The position numbers were made by a program, and so were the translations under genes. Source: JADJOY01 sp016713535 [NCBI: Deltaproteobacteria bacterium] (lineage in GTDB: Bacteria; JADJOY01). From it: a stretch of DNA of 64,000 nucleotides. Of this stretch, positions 28,575 through 38,865 are shown piece by piece (position 1 is the stretch's first letter; every line of letters starts with the position of its first letter). The notes under the pieces are model-generated. The model was given only the letters and a program-made list of their open reading frames with translations, did not search any database and had not been told where the DNA came from. The DNA lies in contig JADJOY010000014.1 of assembly GCA_016713535.1 (NCBI GenBank), positions 199,397 to 263,396 of the forward strand, in the 5' to 3' direction.

Positions 28575-29842
28575 TCAGGTCTGGACGTGACGGTCCGGAC
28601 GGAGCTTCACGAAGAGCGCGAGACCGAGCGCCGAGACCGCGGCACCGGTGAGGAACGCCGCGCGCGGCCCGAAGCCCTCCCAAAGCGCGCCGAACACCAC
28701 GCTCGCGAGCAATGCGCTGAGCCCGAGCGTCAGGTGGTACCAGCCGAAGCCGGTGCCCTGTCCGCGCTTGGGCGCGAGCGAGGATACCAGCGCTTTCTCG
28801 GCGCCCTCGGTGAGGCCGGAGGGATGCCGTAGGCGAGGAAGAGCGCGCACACCGCCACGGGCGATTCGGCGAACGCGAGCGCCGCGTAGACCGCCACGTG
28901 CAGCGCCCAGCCGGTGCCGATCACTGCGCCGCGTCCGAGGCGGTCGCTCAGCACGCCGCCCTGGAACGAGCTCGTGGACTTCACGACGTGGAGCCCGATC
29001 CACAAGAGCGGCAGCGTGGTGAGGCTCGCCGACTGGGTGCCGGCCTTGAGCAAGAGGAAGGTCTCGCTCGCCTTGCCGAGGGTGAAGAGCGCGAGCGGAG
29101 CCAGGAGGGTGAGGAGGCCGCGCAGCGCGTGGGGAGAAGCGGCTATGGCACCTCCGCCGGAGCGCGGAACTGTAGGGGAGGGCGTCAGCCCTCCCGAAAT
29201 CGTGGCTCCTTGGGTGGGCGTAGCGACGGCCTCGGGCGCCCGCTCGTTCTCGCGCACGCCCGCCGCCACGGCGAGCACCGCGAGCACGCCCGGGATCGCC
29301 GAGAGCAGGAACAGGTGGCGCAGGTCGTCGCTCACGAAGCGCAGGAACAGGAACGCGATCGTCGGCCCGATCACCGCGCCCGCGTGGTCCATCGCGCGGT
29401 GGAAGCCGAACGCCGCGCCGCGTTGCTCGGGCGGGACGGCGTGGGCGAGGAGCGAGTCGCGTGGGCTCGAGCGGATGCCCTTGCCGACCCGGTCGGTCAC
29501 GCGCACCGCGAGCACGTGCCACGGCGCCTGCGCGATCGCCACGAACGGGCGGGCGATCGTCGAGATGCCGTAGCCGAGCAGCATGAACGGCTGGTTGCGG
29601 CCGAGGCGATCGGCCCACTGGCCCGACACGAGCTTGAGCGCGCTCGCGACCGCGTCGGCCAGCCCCTCGATCCAGCCCAGCGCCATGGCGCCGCCGCCCA
29701 GCGTGGTGGTGAGGAAGATCGGCAGCAGCGGCAGCACCATCTCGCTCGCCGCGTCGGTGAGGAGGCTCACCACCCCCACCGCGAACACGTTGCGGGTGAG
29801 CCAGGGACGGCGCGCGGCCGGCGGCGTGGAGGTGGTGGTCAT
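28575..29842 (-). CDS. MFS transporter, one frameshift, repeat inserted in central loop
   Basis: About 422 residues with 12 predicted helices. ATG at 29842; helix 1 TRNVFAVGVVSLLTDAASEM; the loop 2-3 motif GQWADRLGRNQP matches the MFS A motif, and RVTDRVGKGIRSSPRDSLLA lies in helices 4-5. The long loop between helices 6 and 7 contains ISGGLTPSPTVPR, encoded by a complete GTAGGGG palindrome (29172-29196) kept in frame. The frame breaks near 28818 (FLAYGIP, then SGLTEGAEKALVSSLAPKRG), one base missing. The C-terminal helices (LTLGLSALLASVVFGALWEG) are intact. Substrate unknown; the A motif and sequence feel fit drug/H+ or small-solute exporters. Confidence 0.83.
29172..29196 (-). repeat. GTAGGGG-family palindrome inside a coding region
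   Basis: GTAGGGGAGGGCGTCAGCCC with TCCCG lies wholly within the transporter gene. Read in the gene's frame on the minus strand it gives GGLTPSPT, a soluble linker between transmembrane halves. The same protein words occur wherever this family is read in that frame. Confidence 0.8.
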
Positions 29843-29869
29843 GACCGGCGAAGTGTGGGCGGCGGCCGG

Positions 29870-30304
29870 GGCGCGCGCAATGGAGCCTGCCGCGCGGCCG
29901 CTCCGTCGGCCGCCAGGGGGACCGATGGGTCTCCAACGCTGCGGCGGCGAAGGATCGCCGCCCTCCACCGTGGGATCGACCGCGTCCGGGACGGAGGGCG
30001 CGCCTCCCGCGCACCGCCACCGGGGTGACGTTGGGGTCGTCGACGAAGCGACGACCCTCCAGCCCTTCGATCTCGGGGGCGGCCGGCGACTCGAACGGGA
30101 TCGACCTGCTGGAGGGCGGCCGCTTCGTCGGCCGCCGGAGCTCGCGGGTCGATCGGGATGGAGGGCGCGCCTCTGGCGGTCCGCCGGGGTGACGTTGGGG
30201 TCGTCGACGAAGCGACGACCCTCCAGCCCTTCGATCTCGGGGGCGGCCGGCGGCTCGAACGGGATCGACCTGCTGGAGGGCGGCCGCTTCGTCGGCCGCC
30301 GGAG
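29870..30304. repeat. GGAGGG-family repeats including a 120-bp direct duplication
   Basis: About seven GGAGGG-type palindromes. A unit of 120 bases at 30021-30140 is repeated at 30185-30304 (period 164) with one visible difference (GGCGACTCG against GGCGGCTCG). Each unit contains GGTCGTCGACGAAGCGACGA with CCCTCCAG and CTGGAGGGCGGCCGCTTCGT with CGGCCGCC, that is two palindromes in opposite orientation about 60 bases apart. No gene. Confidence 0.85.
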
Positions 30305-30351
30305 CCACAAGCGGTCCGGAAATGCTGCTGGCAACTGCCAGCAGAAAATAG

Positions 30352-30380
30352 CAAATAGTTGCCATCAGAAACTGTTACAA
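30352..30380 (-). promoter_or_regulatory. Possible promoter in an AT-rich island
   Basis: On the minus strand TTGTAA (30380-30375) and TATTTG (30357-30352) are 17 bases apart. They sit in a 90-base AT-rich island (30320-30410) unlike anything around it, which also holds a 20-base palindrome (CTGCTGGCA-AC-TGCCAGCAG, 30325-30344). It would transcribe leftward through the repeat block towards the MFS gene. The remaining bases up to 30465 show no gene. Confidence 0.3.
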
Positions 30381-30465
30381 ATTGCTTACAACGCGTGCCG
30401 CGCTAACCCTGAAATGGGGCCTCAAACGGCCTTCCAGGGGCTCCTGAAGCCGCTTTTGTGCCCGG

Positions 30466-30939
30466 TTACGGCTTCGCGAGCCGCTCGCGGACGTCTTCGA
30501 CGCGCTTGCGGTTGACGCCCATGTCTCCGTAGCCGACCCGCGACGCCGAGCGCACGTGGATCGTCCGCCCGTCGGCGTCGAACAGGAACTCGACGTCGTC
30601 GACGAACCGCCATACGAGGCTCGTGTACTCGGCGTTCAGGTAGTCGTCGGTGCGGCTCACGATGCGCGCCCGCGGCGTCCCCTCGACGAGCGCGGCGAGC
30701 TTGTCCATTGCGTCGGCCCGCGCGCCCGCGTAGGTGAGCGGCGCGATCTTGTGGGTGTCGTCGGTGGCGCGGTCGTTGACGCAGTTGGGGCTCGCGGGGC
30801 ACGGCGCGAGGGCCCCGTTGGTGGCGCCGAGGTTCGCCGGGCGCGTGCCCGGACACCCCGCCGCGACCAGCACCACCGCCACCGTGCCCGCCACGCGCGC
30901 GAGCCCGCGCGCCTTCGCCTTCGCCGCCGCGATCGGCAT
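30466..30939 (-). CDS. DUF1499 lipoprotein
   Basis: 157 residues. ATG at 30939; signal peptide with lipobox VLVAAGC. The DUF1499 signature is clear: LAPCPASPNCVNDRATDDTH followed by KIAPL, then RIVSRTDDYLNAEYTSLVWR with FVDDVEFLFD, ending in SRVGYGDMGVNRKRVEDVRE. The family is widespread in Proteobacteria and plants and has no known activity. The gene begins 23 bases after the dehydrogenase stop, so both may be one transcript. Confidence 0.92.
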   Translation of the reverse strand: MPIAAAKAKARGLARVAGTVAVVLVAAGCPGTRPANLGATNGALAPCPASPNCVNDRATDDTHKIAPLTYAGARADAMDKLAALVEGTPRARIVSRTDDYLNAEYTSLVWRFVDDVEFLFDADGRTIHVRSASRVGYGDMGVNRKRVEDVRERLAKP

Positions 30940-30962
30940 CGTCGTCCTCACCTCGGCGCGCC

Positions 30963-31980
30963 TCACGCGCCGATCCGGATGCAGAGCTTGCCGAAGAGCT
31001 GGCTCTTGGCGAGCGCCTCGAACGCCGCGCGCGCCTCGCCGAACGCGTAGGCGCGGTCGACCACCGGCACCAGCCGGTGGAGCGCGATCGCGCGGTTCAT
31101 CGCCTCGAACGACTCGCGGTGCCCGACCAAGATTCCCTGCACCCGCACCGCCTGCATGAAGATCGGGTTGATGTTGAGGTCTTGCTGGTTGCCGGCGAGG
31201 ACGCCGATCAGGCTGATCTGCCCGCCGATCCGGATCGCGCGCAACGACTGCGCGAGCGTGCCCGCGCCGCCCACCTCGACGATGTGGTCGACGCCCACGC
31301 CCCCGGTGAGGTCCTTCGCCACCTTCCCCCACTCGCGCTGGGTCGCATAGTTGATGGTGTGGTCCGCGCCGAGGGCGCGCACCCGCTCGAGCTTCTCGTC
31401 GCTCGAGGAGGTGGCGATCACCTGGCAGCCGAGCAGCTTCGCGAGCTGCAGCGCGAAGATCGACACACCGCCCGTTCCCTGCACCAGCACCACGTCGCCC
31501 GCCTTGACCGGCGTGTAGCCGGTGAGCGCGCTCCACGCCGTGAGCGCGGCGCACGGCAGCGTCGCCGCCTGCTCGTCGGTGAGGTGCGCGGGCACGTGCA
31601 CCACGCCCTCCTCGGAGAGCACCAGGCGCTCGGCGAGGGTGCCGTCGAGCGGGCCGCCGAGCGTCGAGCGCAGCTTGGCGTGGGTCGGCTCTCCGCCCAG
31701 CCACTTCTGCGCGAAGATCGGGCTCACCCGGTCGCCGACGGCGACGCGGCTCACTCCGGCGCCCACCTCCTCGACCACGCCGACGCCGTCCGAGCACGGC
31801 ACCAGCGGCAGCTTCTGCTTGGGGTTGTAGGCGCCGCGCACCATCAGCGAGTCGCGGAAGTTGAGCGACGCGCACGTCATCCTGAGCCGGATCTGGCCCG
31901 GCGCGAGCGGCGCGTCGGCGCGCTCGCCGAGGTGAAGGTGATCGAGCCCGAAGGCATCGCGGATCCTCCCAGGCTTTCAT
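30963..31980 (-). CDS. Medium-chain (MDR) dehydrogenase/quinone oxidoreductase, one frameshift
   Basis: 338 residues after removing one base near 31965, where ATG AAA GCC TGG GAG is followed by an extra G; the corrected start reads MKAWEIRDAFGLDHLHLGER. The GroES-like domain (CASLNFRDSLMVRGAYNPKQ; PLVPCSDGVGVVEEVG) precedes a Rossmann fold with VLVQGTGGVSIFALQLAKLL. The catalytic zinc G-H-E and structural cysteine cluster of true alcohol dehydrogenases are absent, which points to the zinc-free quinone oxidoreductase/enoyl reductase branch. Probably NADPH-dependent and cytoplasmic. Downstream of it lies the DUF1499 gene. Confidence 0.88.
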
Positions 31981-31999
31981 CGCGTCTCCCTTGCGCGTC

Positions 32000-32102
32000 G
32001 TTGTCGCCAGGCACCGGGCGGGGCCAGGCCCCGCCCCTACGCGGTGCTCCCGCGTCGCTGCGGCTCGATTTTGGGTAGGGGCGGGGCCTGTCCCCGCCCG
32101 TC
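32000..32102. repeat. Two facing GTAGGGG palindromes
   Basis: A reverse copy (GGGCGGGGCCAGGCCCCGCC with CCTAC, 32015-32040) and a forward copy (GTAGGGGCGGGGCCTGTCCC with CGCCCG, 32075-32100) are 34 bases apart. The pair abuts the stop of the TPR gene. Confidence 0.75.
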
Positions 32103-34373
32103 TCAGTCCGGTAGCGTCACGCGACCAAAGAGCGACTCGGCCTCGGTGAGTTGCGGCGCGAGGCGCTCGAGCTGCGCCCCGAGCTCGGCCTTGGCGGCTG
32201 GCTCGAGCGCCGCCTGGAAGCGCTCGAAGGCGCGGCGGTTGTAGGCGAGCCCGAGCGGGCTGCCCTTCTGCGCGTGGAGCTCGATCGAGTCGCCGAGCAC
32301 CGCGATCGCGTCCGCGACCCGGCCGCCCTGCGCCAGCACCTCGGCGAGGGCGGCGGAGCTGCGCGCCAGCCCGAGCATGTCGCCGAGCTTGCTCTGCAGG
32401 TCGACCGCGCGGGTCAGGTGCTCGGCCGCCTCGTCGGTGCCGTTCCTGCGCAGCTCGAGCCGGCCCATCGTCTCCCACACCCGCGCCGCCTCGCGCAAGG
32501 CACCCAGCTCGCGGTAGCGGCGCTCGGCGTCGCGGGCGTGGCGCAGGCCGAGCTCGATGGCGTCGTTCTCGCGCCCCGGGCGCGGCTTCACGTGCAGCGG
32601 CAGGCGCGCGATCAGGTGGTCGGTCTCGGCGAGCTCGATGCGCGCGTTCTCGTCCTCGGCCGCGAGCCGCTCGAAGACCTGGCGCGACTCGGTGAGCAGG
32701 TGATTGGCGCGCACCGGATCGCCGAGCCGCACCCACACCGCGGCCTGGTCGTTGAAGAGCCGCGCCGCGCCCAGCGCGTCGCCGGCCTGGTGCATCTCGC
32801 GGCTCGCGCGGGTGAGTTCCTCGAGCGCCCGCTCGAGCGAGCGCGGATCGCCGAGGTCGTAGCAGACGCCCGCGATGAGCGCCCGGATGCCGGCGGCGAG
32901 GTGCACCGGATCCTCGGGCGCCACCAGTGCCAGCGCCTCCTCGAGACGCTTGAGCGCCTCGCCGAGGCTGAAGTCCGAGCCCGGTCCCGCGGCCTCCCAC
33001 TGCAGGCGGCCGAGGCGCGCCAGCACCTCGATGCGCAGACGGCGGCGGCGCATCGTGAGCGGCAGCCGCGCCAGCACCTTGAGCGCTTCGCGGCCGTAGT
33101 CGATGGCGAGGCGGTTCGAGCCGCGCTCGGCGGCGTCCTCCGACGCCAGCAGGTAGCGCTCGATCGCGGCGTCGGGGCGTCCGGCCTCGGCGAGGTGGCG
33201 GGCGGCGCGGGCGTCGTGGGTACTGGTGCGCTGCGGGCGTGGAGGGTCGCCGACGAACGCCTCGAGCGCCGGATCGTCGCCGAGCAGTGCCGCCTCGGTG
33301 GGCGGGGTCGCCTCGATCGGGACGAGGGAGCCGTCGGGGTGTGGGCCGGCGGCCGCCTCGGCGCTCGGCTGCGGGGGGCGCGCGGTGCGCTCGGTGAGCG
33401 GCTGCGCGGGCGCCGCGTGCTCGGGGTCGACCGCCGCCGCGGTCGGTGACGGGACCGCGACGCGTCCGTTCGCGGCCGGCGCGCGGCCGAACGAGGGCGG
33501 CGGCACCACCCGTAGCGCCTGCGGCGGCAGCTCCTCGTCGCTCTCGTCGAGCAGCTCCGCGAGGCGCCGGTGCCAGGCGGCGGCGAGCGACGGCAAGACA
33601 CCGCGGCGCAGCTCGTCGACCCACTCGCGTGGCCAGCGGAAGCGCCCTTCGCCGCGATCGTCGAGGGGAACGCCCGCGTCGTGCGCGTGCTGGAAGACCT
33701 CGAGCGCCTCGACCGGATCGAGGTCGAGGAGCGCGGCGACCAGGTCGCTCTCGAAGGTGGGGCCGATGGTGGCCGCGGCGCGCAGCGCGCGCAGCACCGC
33801 TGGATCGAGCGCCGGGAGCTCCACCTCGCCGGGCGCGGTGACCGCGGGGCGCGCCGTCTCGACCCGCACCAGGCCGGCGGCGCCCTCGGTCTGCTCGACC
33901 GCGCGCAGCAGGTCGAGCGCCGCGCCCTCGGGGACGCCGCTGAAGACCAGCACCATCGGCACCCTGAGCCAGCCGCGGCGCAGCACCATGCGACGGAGCG
34001 CGTCGAGGGTGGCCGGGTCGGCCAGATCGACGGCCTCGAACATGAGCACCACGGTGCCGTTCGCCTCCGCGGCGAGCTGCTGGAAGGACGACAGGATCCA
34101 CTCGTTCAGACGCGGCTCGTGGCGCTCGCCGAGCAGCTCGGAGCGCGGGCTGGGACGGGCCAAACGCCGCGCCGGCTCGTCGAGGGCTCCTTCCCAGCCG
34201 AGCCAGCGCGCCAGCTCGTCTCGGGCCTCGAGGAGCGGCCCGAGCGGCTGCTCGTGGAGGTCGCAGCGCACCGCCACCACCACCAGCGGATAGTCCTCGG
34301 GCGGGGCGCCGGCGTGAGCCGCGACCACCGCGGTGTTGCGACCTTCGAGGGCTCGCTTCCAGGCGCGATCCAT
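32103..34373 (-). CDS. Large TPR protein with degenerate AAA/STAND ATPase region
   Basis: 756 residues; ATG at 34373 (MDRAWKRALEGRNTAVVAAH). Residues 1-330 look like an AAA_16/STAND module: GTVVLMFEAVDLADPATLDA is Walker-B-like, followed by VPMVLVFSGVPEG and a winged-helix-like LDPAVLRALRAAATIGPTFE. The place of Walker A reads VVAAHAGAPPEDYP, with no G-K-T/S, so ATP binding is doubtful. A proline/alanine linker (340-430) leads to TPR-type helical pairs from about 440 (ARHLAEAGRPDAAIERYLLA; RLFNDQAAVWVRLGDPVRAN; ARSSAALAEVLAQGGRVADA). No DNA-binding domain is obvious. It is divergent from fadI, 263 bases away; that gap shows no clear signal. Confidence 0.78.
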   Translation of the reverse strand: MDRAWKRALEGRNTAVVAAHAGAPPEDYPLVVVAVRCDLHEQPLGPLLEARDELARWLGWEGALDEPARRLARPSPRSELLGERHEPRLNEWILSSFQQLAAEANGTVVLMFEAVDLADPATLDALRRMVLRRGWLRVPMVLVFSGVPEGAALDLLRAVEQTEGAAGLVRVETARPAVTAPGEVELPALDPAVLRALRAAATIGPTFESDLVAALLDLDPVEALEVFQHAHDAGVPLDDRGEGRFRWPREWVDELRRGVLPSLAAAWHRRLAELLDESDEELPPQALRVVPPPSFGRAPAANGRVAVPSPTAAAVDPEHAAPAQPLTERTARPPQPSAEAAAGPHPDGSLVPIEATPPTEAALLGDDPALEAFVGDPPRPQRTSTHDARAARHLAEAGRPDAAIERYLLASEDAAERGSNRLAIDYGREALKVLARLPLTMRRRRLRIEVLARLGRLQWEAAGPGSDFSLGEALKRLEEALALVAPEDPVHLAAGIRALIAGVCYDLGDPRSLERALEELTRASREMHQAGDALGAARLFNDQAAVWVRLGDPVRANHLLTESRQVFERLAAEDENARIELAETDHLIARLPLHVKPRPGRENDAIELGLRHARDAERRYRELGALREAARVWETMGRLELRRNGTDEAAEHLTRAVDLQSKLGDMLGLARSSAALAEVLAQGGRVADAIAVLGDSIELHAQKGSPLGLAYNRRAFERFQAALEPAAKAELGAQLERLAPQLTEAESLFGRVTLPD

Positions 34374-34636
34374 GGCTGACCTCGTGGGCGGGTCGGGCGG
34401 GGGATGAGGCGTATTTCGGGGCTGGTTCGAGAGGCTATCCGCCGAGCGAGGCGAACCAAACCGAACCGGGAGGCGCGCGCCCGCGCGGCTCCGCGAGTCA
34501 CCGTCCGAATCGCCGCCCAGGCCGCGCCGCGGCGTCTTGCCACGGTGCGTCATGACGCCTACGTTTCGTCGTTCCAGCGGACCGCGGACGTGGGCGCGAT
34601 CGCCTGCTCGCCGGCCGCGAGGAGGGGCGAACGGTC

Positions 34637-35944
<1,308 letters not shown>

Positions 35945-35954
35945 GCGGCGACGC

Positions 35955-36180
35955 GGTGCTCGGGCGGGGATGAACCCCGCCCCTACACCGGTGACCACGT
36001 CGGTGGATGCGCGAAATCGTAGGGGCGGGCCCCGAGCCCGCCCGGGGTGTGTGGCAGGACGGCAGCATCGACGAAGGCAATCGTAGGGGCGGGCGCGAGC
36101 CCGCCCGGGGTGTGGCAGGACCGGCGGCATCGACGAACAAAATCGTAGGGGCGGGCCCCGTGCCCGCCCACGGCGAGGCG
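35955..36180. repeat. Four GTAGGGG palindromes between fadI and fadJ
   Basis: A reverse copy at 35961-35987, then three forward copies at 36019-36043, 36083-36107 and 36144-36169. The last three are spaced about 62 bases apart with related spacers (GGCAGGAC, then GGC[A/G]GCATCGACGAA), so they arose by tandem copying. Loops differ: CCCCGAGCCC, CGCGAGCCC, CCCCGTGCCC. They separate two genes expected to be one operon. Confidence 0.85.
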
Positions 36181-36209
36181 GGACGGCGACGACCCGCCCG
36201 GGGGCAGCG

Positions 36210-38465
36210 ATGAGCGAGATCGAGAAGAAGGGCGTCCTGGGCGTCGAGAAGCGGGCCAACGGCTGCGCGATCGTGTGGTTCGACGATCCCGCGGAGGCCA
36301 TGAACACCCTGAAGGGTGACATCGCCGAGGACTTCGAGTGGGCCTTCGGCAAGGTCGAGAAGGACCCCGACGTGAAGGCGGTGGTGTTCGCGTCCGGCAA
36401 GCCCGACAGCTTCGTCGCCGGCGCCAACATCGACATGCTGAACGCCTGCAAGACCGCCCAGGACGCCGCCAATCTCTCGCGGCTCTCGCAGAAGATGCAG
36501 GAGGCGATGGCGAGCTTCCCCAAGCCCATCGTCGCCGCCATCCACGGCGTCGCGCTCGGCGGCGGGCTCGAGATCACGCTGCCCTGCCACGGCCGCATCG
36601 CGAGCGACGACTCGAAGACCAAGCTCGGCCTGCCCGAGTGCCAGCTCGGCCTCTTGCCGGGCGGCGGCGGCACCCAGCGCCTGCATCCGCTGATCGGCGT
36701 GGCGGCCGCCCTCGACATGCTCCTCACCGGCAAGCAGGTGAGCGCCAAGACCGCCAAGAAGATGGGGCTGGTTGACGAGGTGGTGCCCGCGCCGATCCTG
36801 ATCGTCGCCGCGATGAAGATGGCGCTCGCGCTCGCGGCCAAGGGCCCCGGCGCCACGTCGCCCAAGCACAAGCCCGCCTCGACCAGCGACCGCCTCCGTG
36901 AGTTCGCGCTGGAGGAGAACAAGCTCGGCCGGCGCGTGCTCTTCGACCAGGCGCGGAAGAAGGTCCTCGGCCAGACCCAGGGCAACTACCCGGCGCAGGA
37001 GAAGATCCTCGACGTGGTGCGGGTCGGAGTGGAGAAGGGATTGGCGGCCGGCCTCGAGGCGGAGGCTGTGGCGTTCGGCGAGCTGGTGGTGAGCCCGGTC
37101 GCCAAGCAGCTCATCTCGATCTTCTTCGCGCAGACCGCGCTCAAGAAGGACAGCGGCGTCGACGACCCGAGCGTCAAGCCGAAGAAGGTCGCGAAGGTCG
37201 GCATGCTCGGCGCGGGCCTCATGGGCGCCGGCATCACTTACGTCACCATCAACAACGTCGGCGTGGCGGTGCGGCTCAAGGACAAGGACGACGCCGGGCT
37301 CGGCAAGGGGCTCGCGTACGTGCGCGGCATCCTCGACGGCCGGGTGCGCAAGCGCCGGCTCTCGCCGATGGCGCGCGACCTGCTCATCCACCGCGTCACC
37401 ACCACCACCGACATGAGCGGCTTCCAGGACGTGGACGTGGTGATCGAGGCGGTGTTCGAGGACCTCGGGCTCAAGAAGAAGGTGCTCGCGGACGTCGAGG
37501 GGGCGGGGAAGGAGGACGTGATCTTCGCGTCCAACACCTCGTCGCTGCCGATCACGCAGATTGCCGAGGGCGCCAATCGCCCCGAGAACGTGATCGGCAT
37601 GCACTACTTCTCGCCGGTCGAGAAGATGCCGCTCCTCGAGATCATCAACACCCGGTCGACCGCGCCGTGGGTCACCGCCACGTGTGTCGAGCTCGGCAAG
37701 AAGCAGGGCAAGACGGTGATCGTGGTGAACGACGGGGTGGGCTTCTACACCTCGCGGATCCTCGGTCCGTACATGAACGAGGCGGCGTACCTGCTGGCCG
37801 AGGGTGTCGCGGTCGAGGCGATGGACCAGGCGCTCGTGAAGTGGGGCTTCCCGGTGGGCCCGATCACGCTGCTCGACGAGGTCGGCATCGACGTCGCGGA
37901 GAAGGTCGGCCACATCGTCCACGACGCGTTCGGCGATCGCATGAAGCCGCCGCCGGGGATCGAGAAGCTGGTCGCCGACAAGCGCTACGGCCGCAAGAAC
38001 AAGCGCGGCTTCTACGTCTACGACGGTAAGACAAAGGGCAAGAAGGAAGTCGACACCGCGGTCTACGCGCTGCTCGGCGTGACACCCGGCAAGGTGATCG
38101 CGGCCAACGAGATCGCCGAGCGGTGTGCGCTCCAGATGGTCAACGAGGCGGCGCTGTGCTTCCAGGAGGGGATCCTGCGCAGCGCCCGCGACGGTGACGT
38201 CGGTGCGATCTTCGGGCTCGGCTTCCCGCCGTTTCGCGGCGGCCCGTTCCGGTACGTCGACGCGGTGGGTGTGGGCGAGGTGGTGAAGAAGCTCGAGCGC
38301 CTGCGCGATCAGCACGGCCCGCGCTTCGCGCCCGCCGAGATCCTCGTCGAGATGGCCAAGGACGGCCGCACCTTCCACGGCGAGAACAAGGTCGAGCCGC
38401 CCAAGAGCCCCGGCGCGGTCGGCACGGCCGACAAGCCCGCCAAGAAGGCCAAGAAGAGCGCCTGA
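36210..38465 (+). CDS. fadJ: Fatty oxidation complex alpha subunit: enoyl-CoA hydratase / 3-hydroxyacyl-CoA dehydrogenase
   Basis: 751 residues. Hydratase domain (1-200): HGVALGGGLEITL with E121 and KLGLPECQLGLLPGGGGTQR with E143, the two catalytic glutamates. Dehydrogenase domain (from about 325): KVGMLGAGLMGAGITYVTIN binds NAD; the catalytic histidine is in IGMHYFSPVEKMPLLEII (about 465); then PILMNEAAYLL-like and GFPVGPITLLDEVGIDVAEK. The lysine/alanine tail (KPAKKAKKSA) is unusual but also appears in a decayed copy downstream. It works with FadI. ATG at 36210 follows GGGGGCAGCG. Confidence 0.94.
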   Translation: MSEIEKKGVLGVEKRANGCAIVWFDDPAEAMNTLKGDIAEDFEWAFGKVEKDPDVKAVVFASGKPDSFVAGANIDMLNACKTAQDAANLSRLSQKMQEAMASFPKPIVAAIHGVALGGGLEITLPCHGRIASDDSKTKLGLPECQLGLLPGGGGTQRLHPLIGVAAALDMLLTGKQVSAKTAKKMGLVDEVVPAPILIVAAMKMALALAAKGPGATSPKHKPASTSDRLREFALEENKLGRRVLFDQARKKVLGQTQGNYPAQEKILDVVRVGVEKGLAAGLEAEAVAFGELVVSPVAKQLISIFFAQTALKKDSGVDDPSVKPKKVAKVGMLGAGLMGAGITYVTINNVGVAVRLKDKDDAGLGKGLAYVRGILDGRVRKRRLSPMARDLLIHRVTTTTDMSGFQDVDVVIEAVFEDLGLKKKVLADVEGAGKEDVIFASNTSSLPITQIAEGANRPENVIGMHYFSPVEKMPLLEIINTRSTAPWVTATCVELGKKQGKTVIVVNDGVGFYTSRILGPYMNEAAYLLAEGVAVEAMDQALVKWGFPVGPITLLDEVGIDVAEKVGHIVHDAFGDRMKPPPGIEKLVADKRYGRKNKRGFYVYDGKTKGKKEVDTAVYALLGVTPGKVIAANEIAERCALQMVNEAALCFQEGILRSARDGDVGAIFGLGFPPFRGGPFRYVDAVGVGEVVKKLERLRDQHGPRFAPAEILVEMAKDGRTFHGENKVEPPKSPGAVGTADKPAKKAKKSA

Positions 38466-38820
38466 GCGAGCCTGGAGCGCGCCCGCTCCGTCGGGCGCCC
38501 GGTGCTGCGTCCGTTCGTCGTCGTCCGGTGGATCGGGGAGCACGACGCCCACGCCCAGGTGTGGCGCGGGTCGTGCCGGTGTAGGGGCGGGCGTAGCCGC
38601 CCGCGTCGTGCTGCGTCCGTTCGTCGCGATCGCCCGGTGGGAAATCGGGCGAGCTGACGCATCGCCCCTACGCACCCAGGTGTGGCGCGGGTCGTGCCGG
38701 TGTAGGGGCGGGCGTGAGCCCGCCCGCGGCGCGGGATCGATCTCGGCGAACGGGCGTCTGGCTCGATCGCTGGCTCCGCGCGCAGGCGTGACGGAGCGAT
38801 CGAGGCCTCCTCGGCGCCTC
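38466..38820. repeat. Repeat block after fadJ
   Basis: Starts with CCTGGAGCGCGCCCGCTCCG with TCGGGCGCC, an element found again at about 39789. GTAGGGG copies lie at 38581-38605, 38645-38671 (reverse) and 38702-38727. The phrase CCAGGTGTGGCGCGGGTCGT with GCCGGTGTAGGGGCGGGCGT occurs twice (38555 and 38678), a direct duplication of about 123 bases. No gene. Confidence 0.8.
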
Positions 38821-38865
38821 GTTACGCTTGTTATGCCATCATGCTGTGCTTACACTCGGGCGCAA

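Noticed and set aside
30466-34101. Single minus-strand frame spanning the DUF1499, dehydrogenase and TPR genes
   Set aside because: Stop-poor off-frame reading; each of the three true genes has its own signature and start.
36019-36169. Regularly spaced palindromes resembling a CRISPR array
   Set aside because: Only three copies, the repeats differ in their loops, the spacers are related to each other and there are no cas genes.
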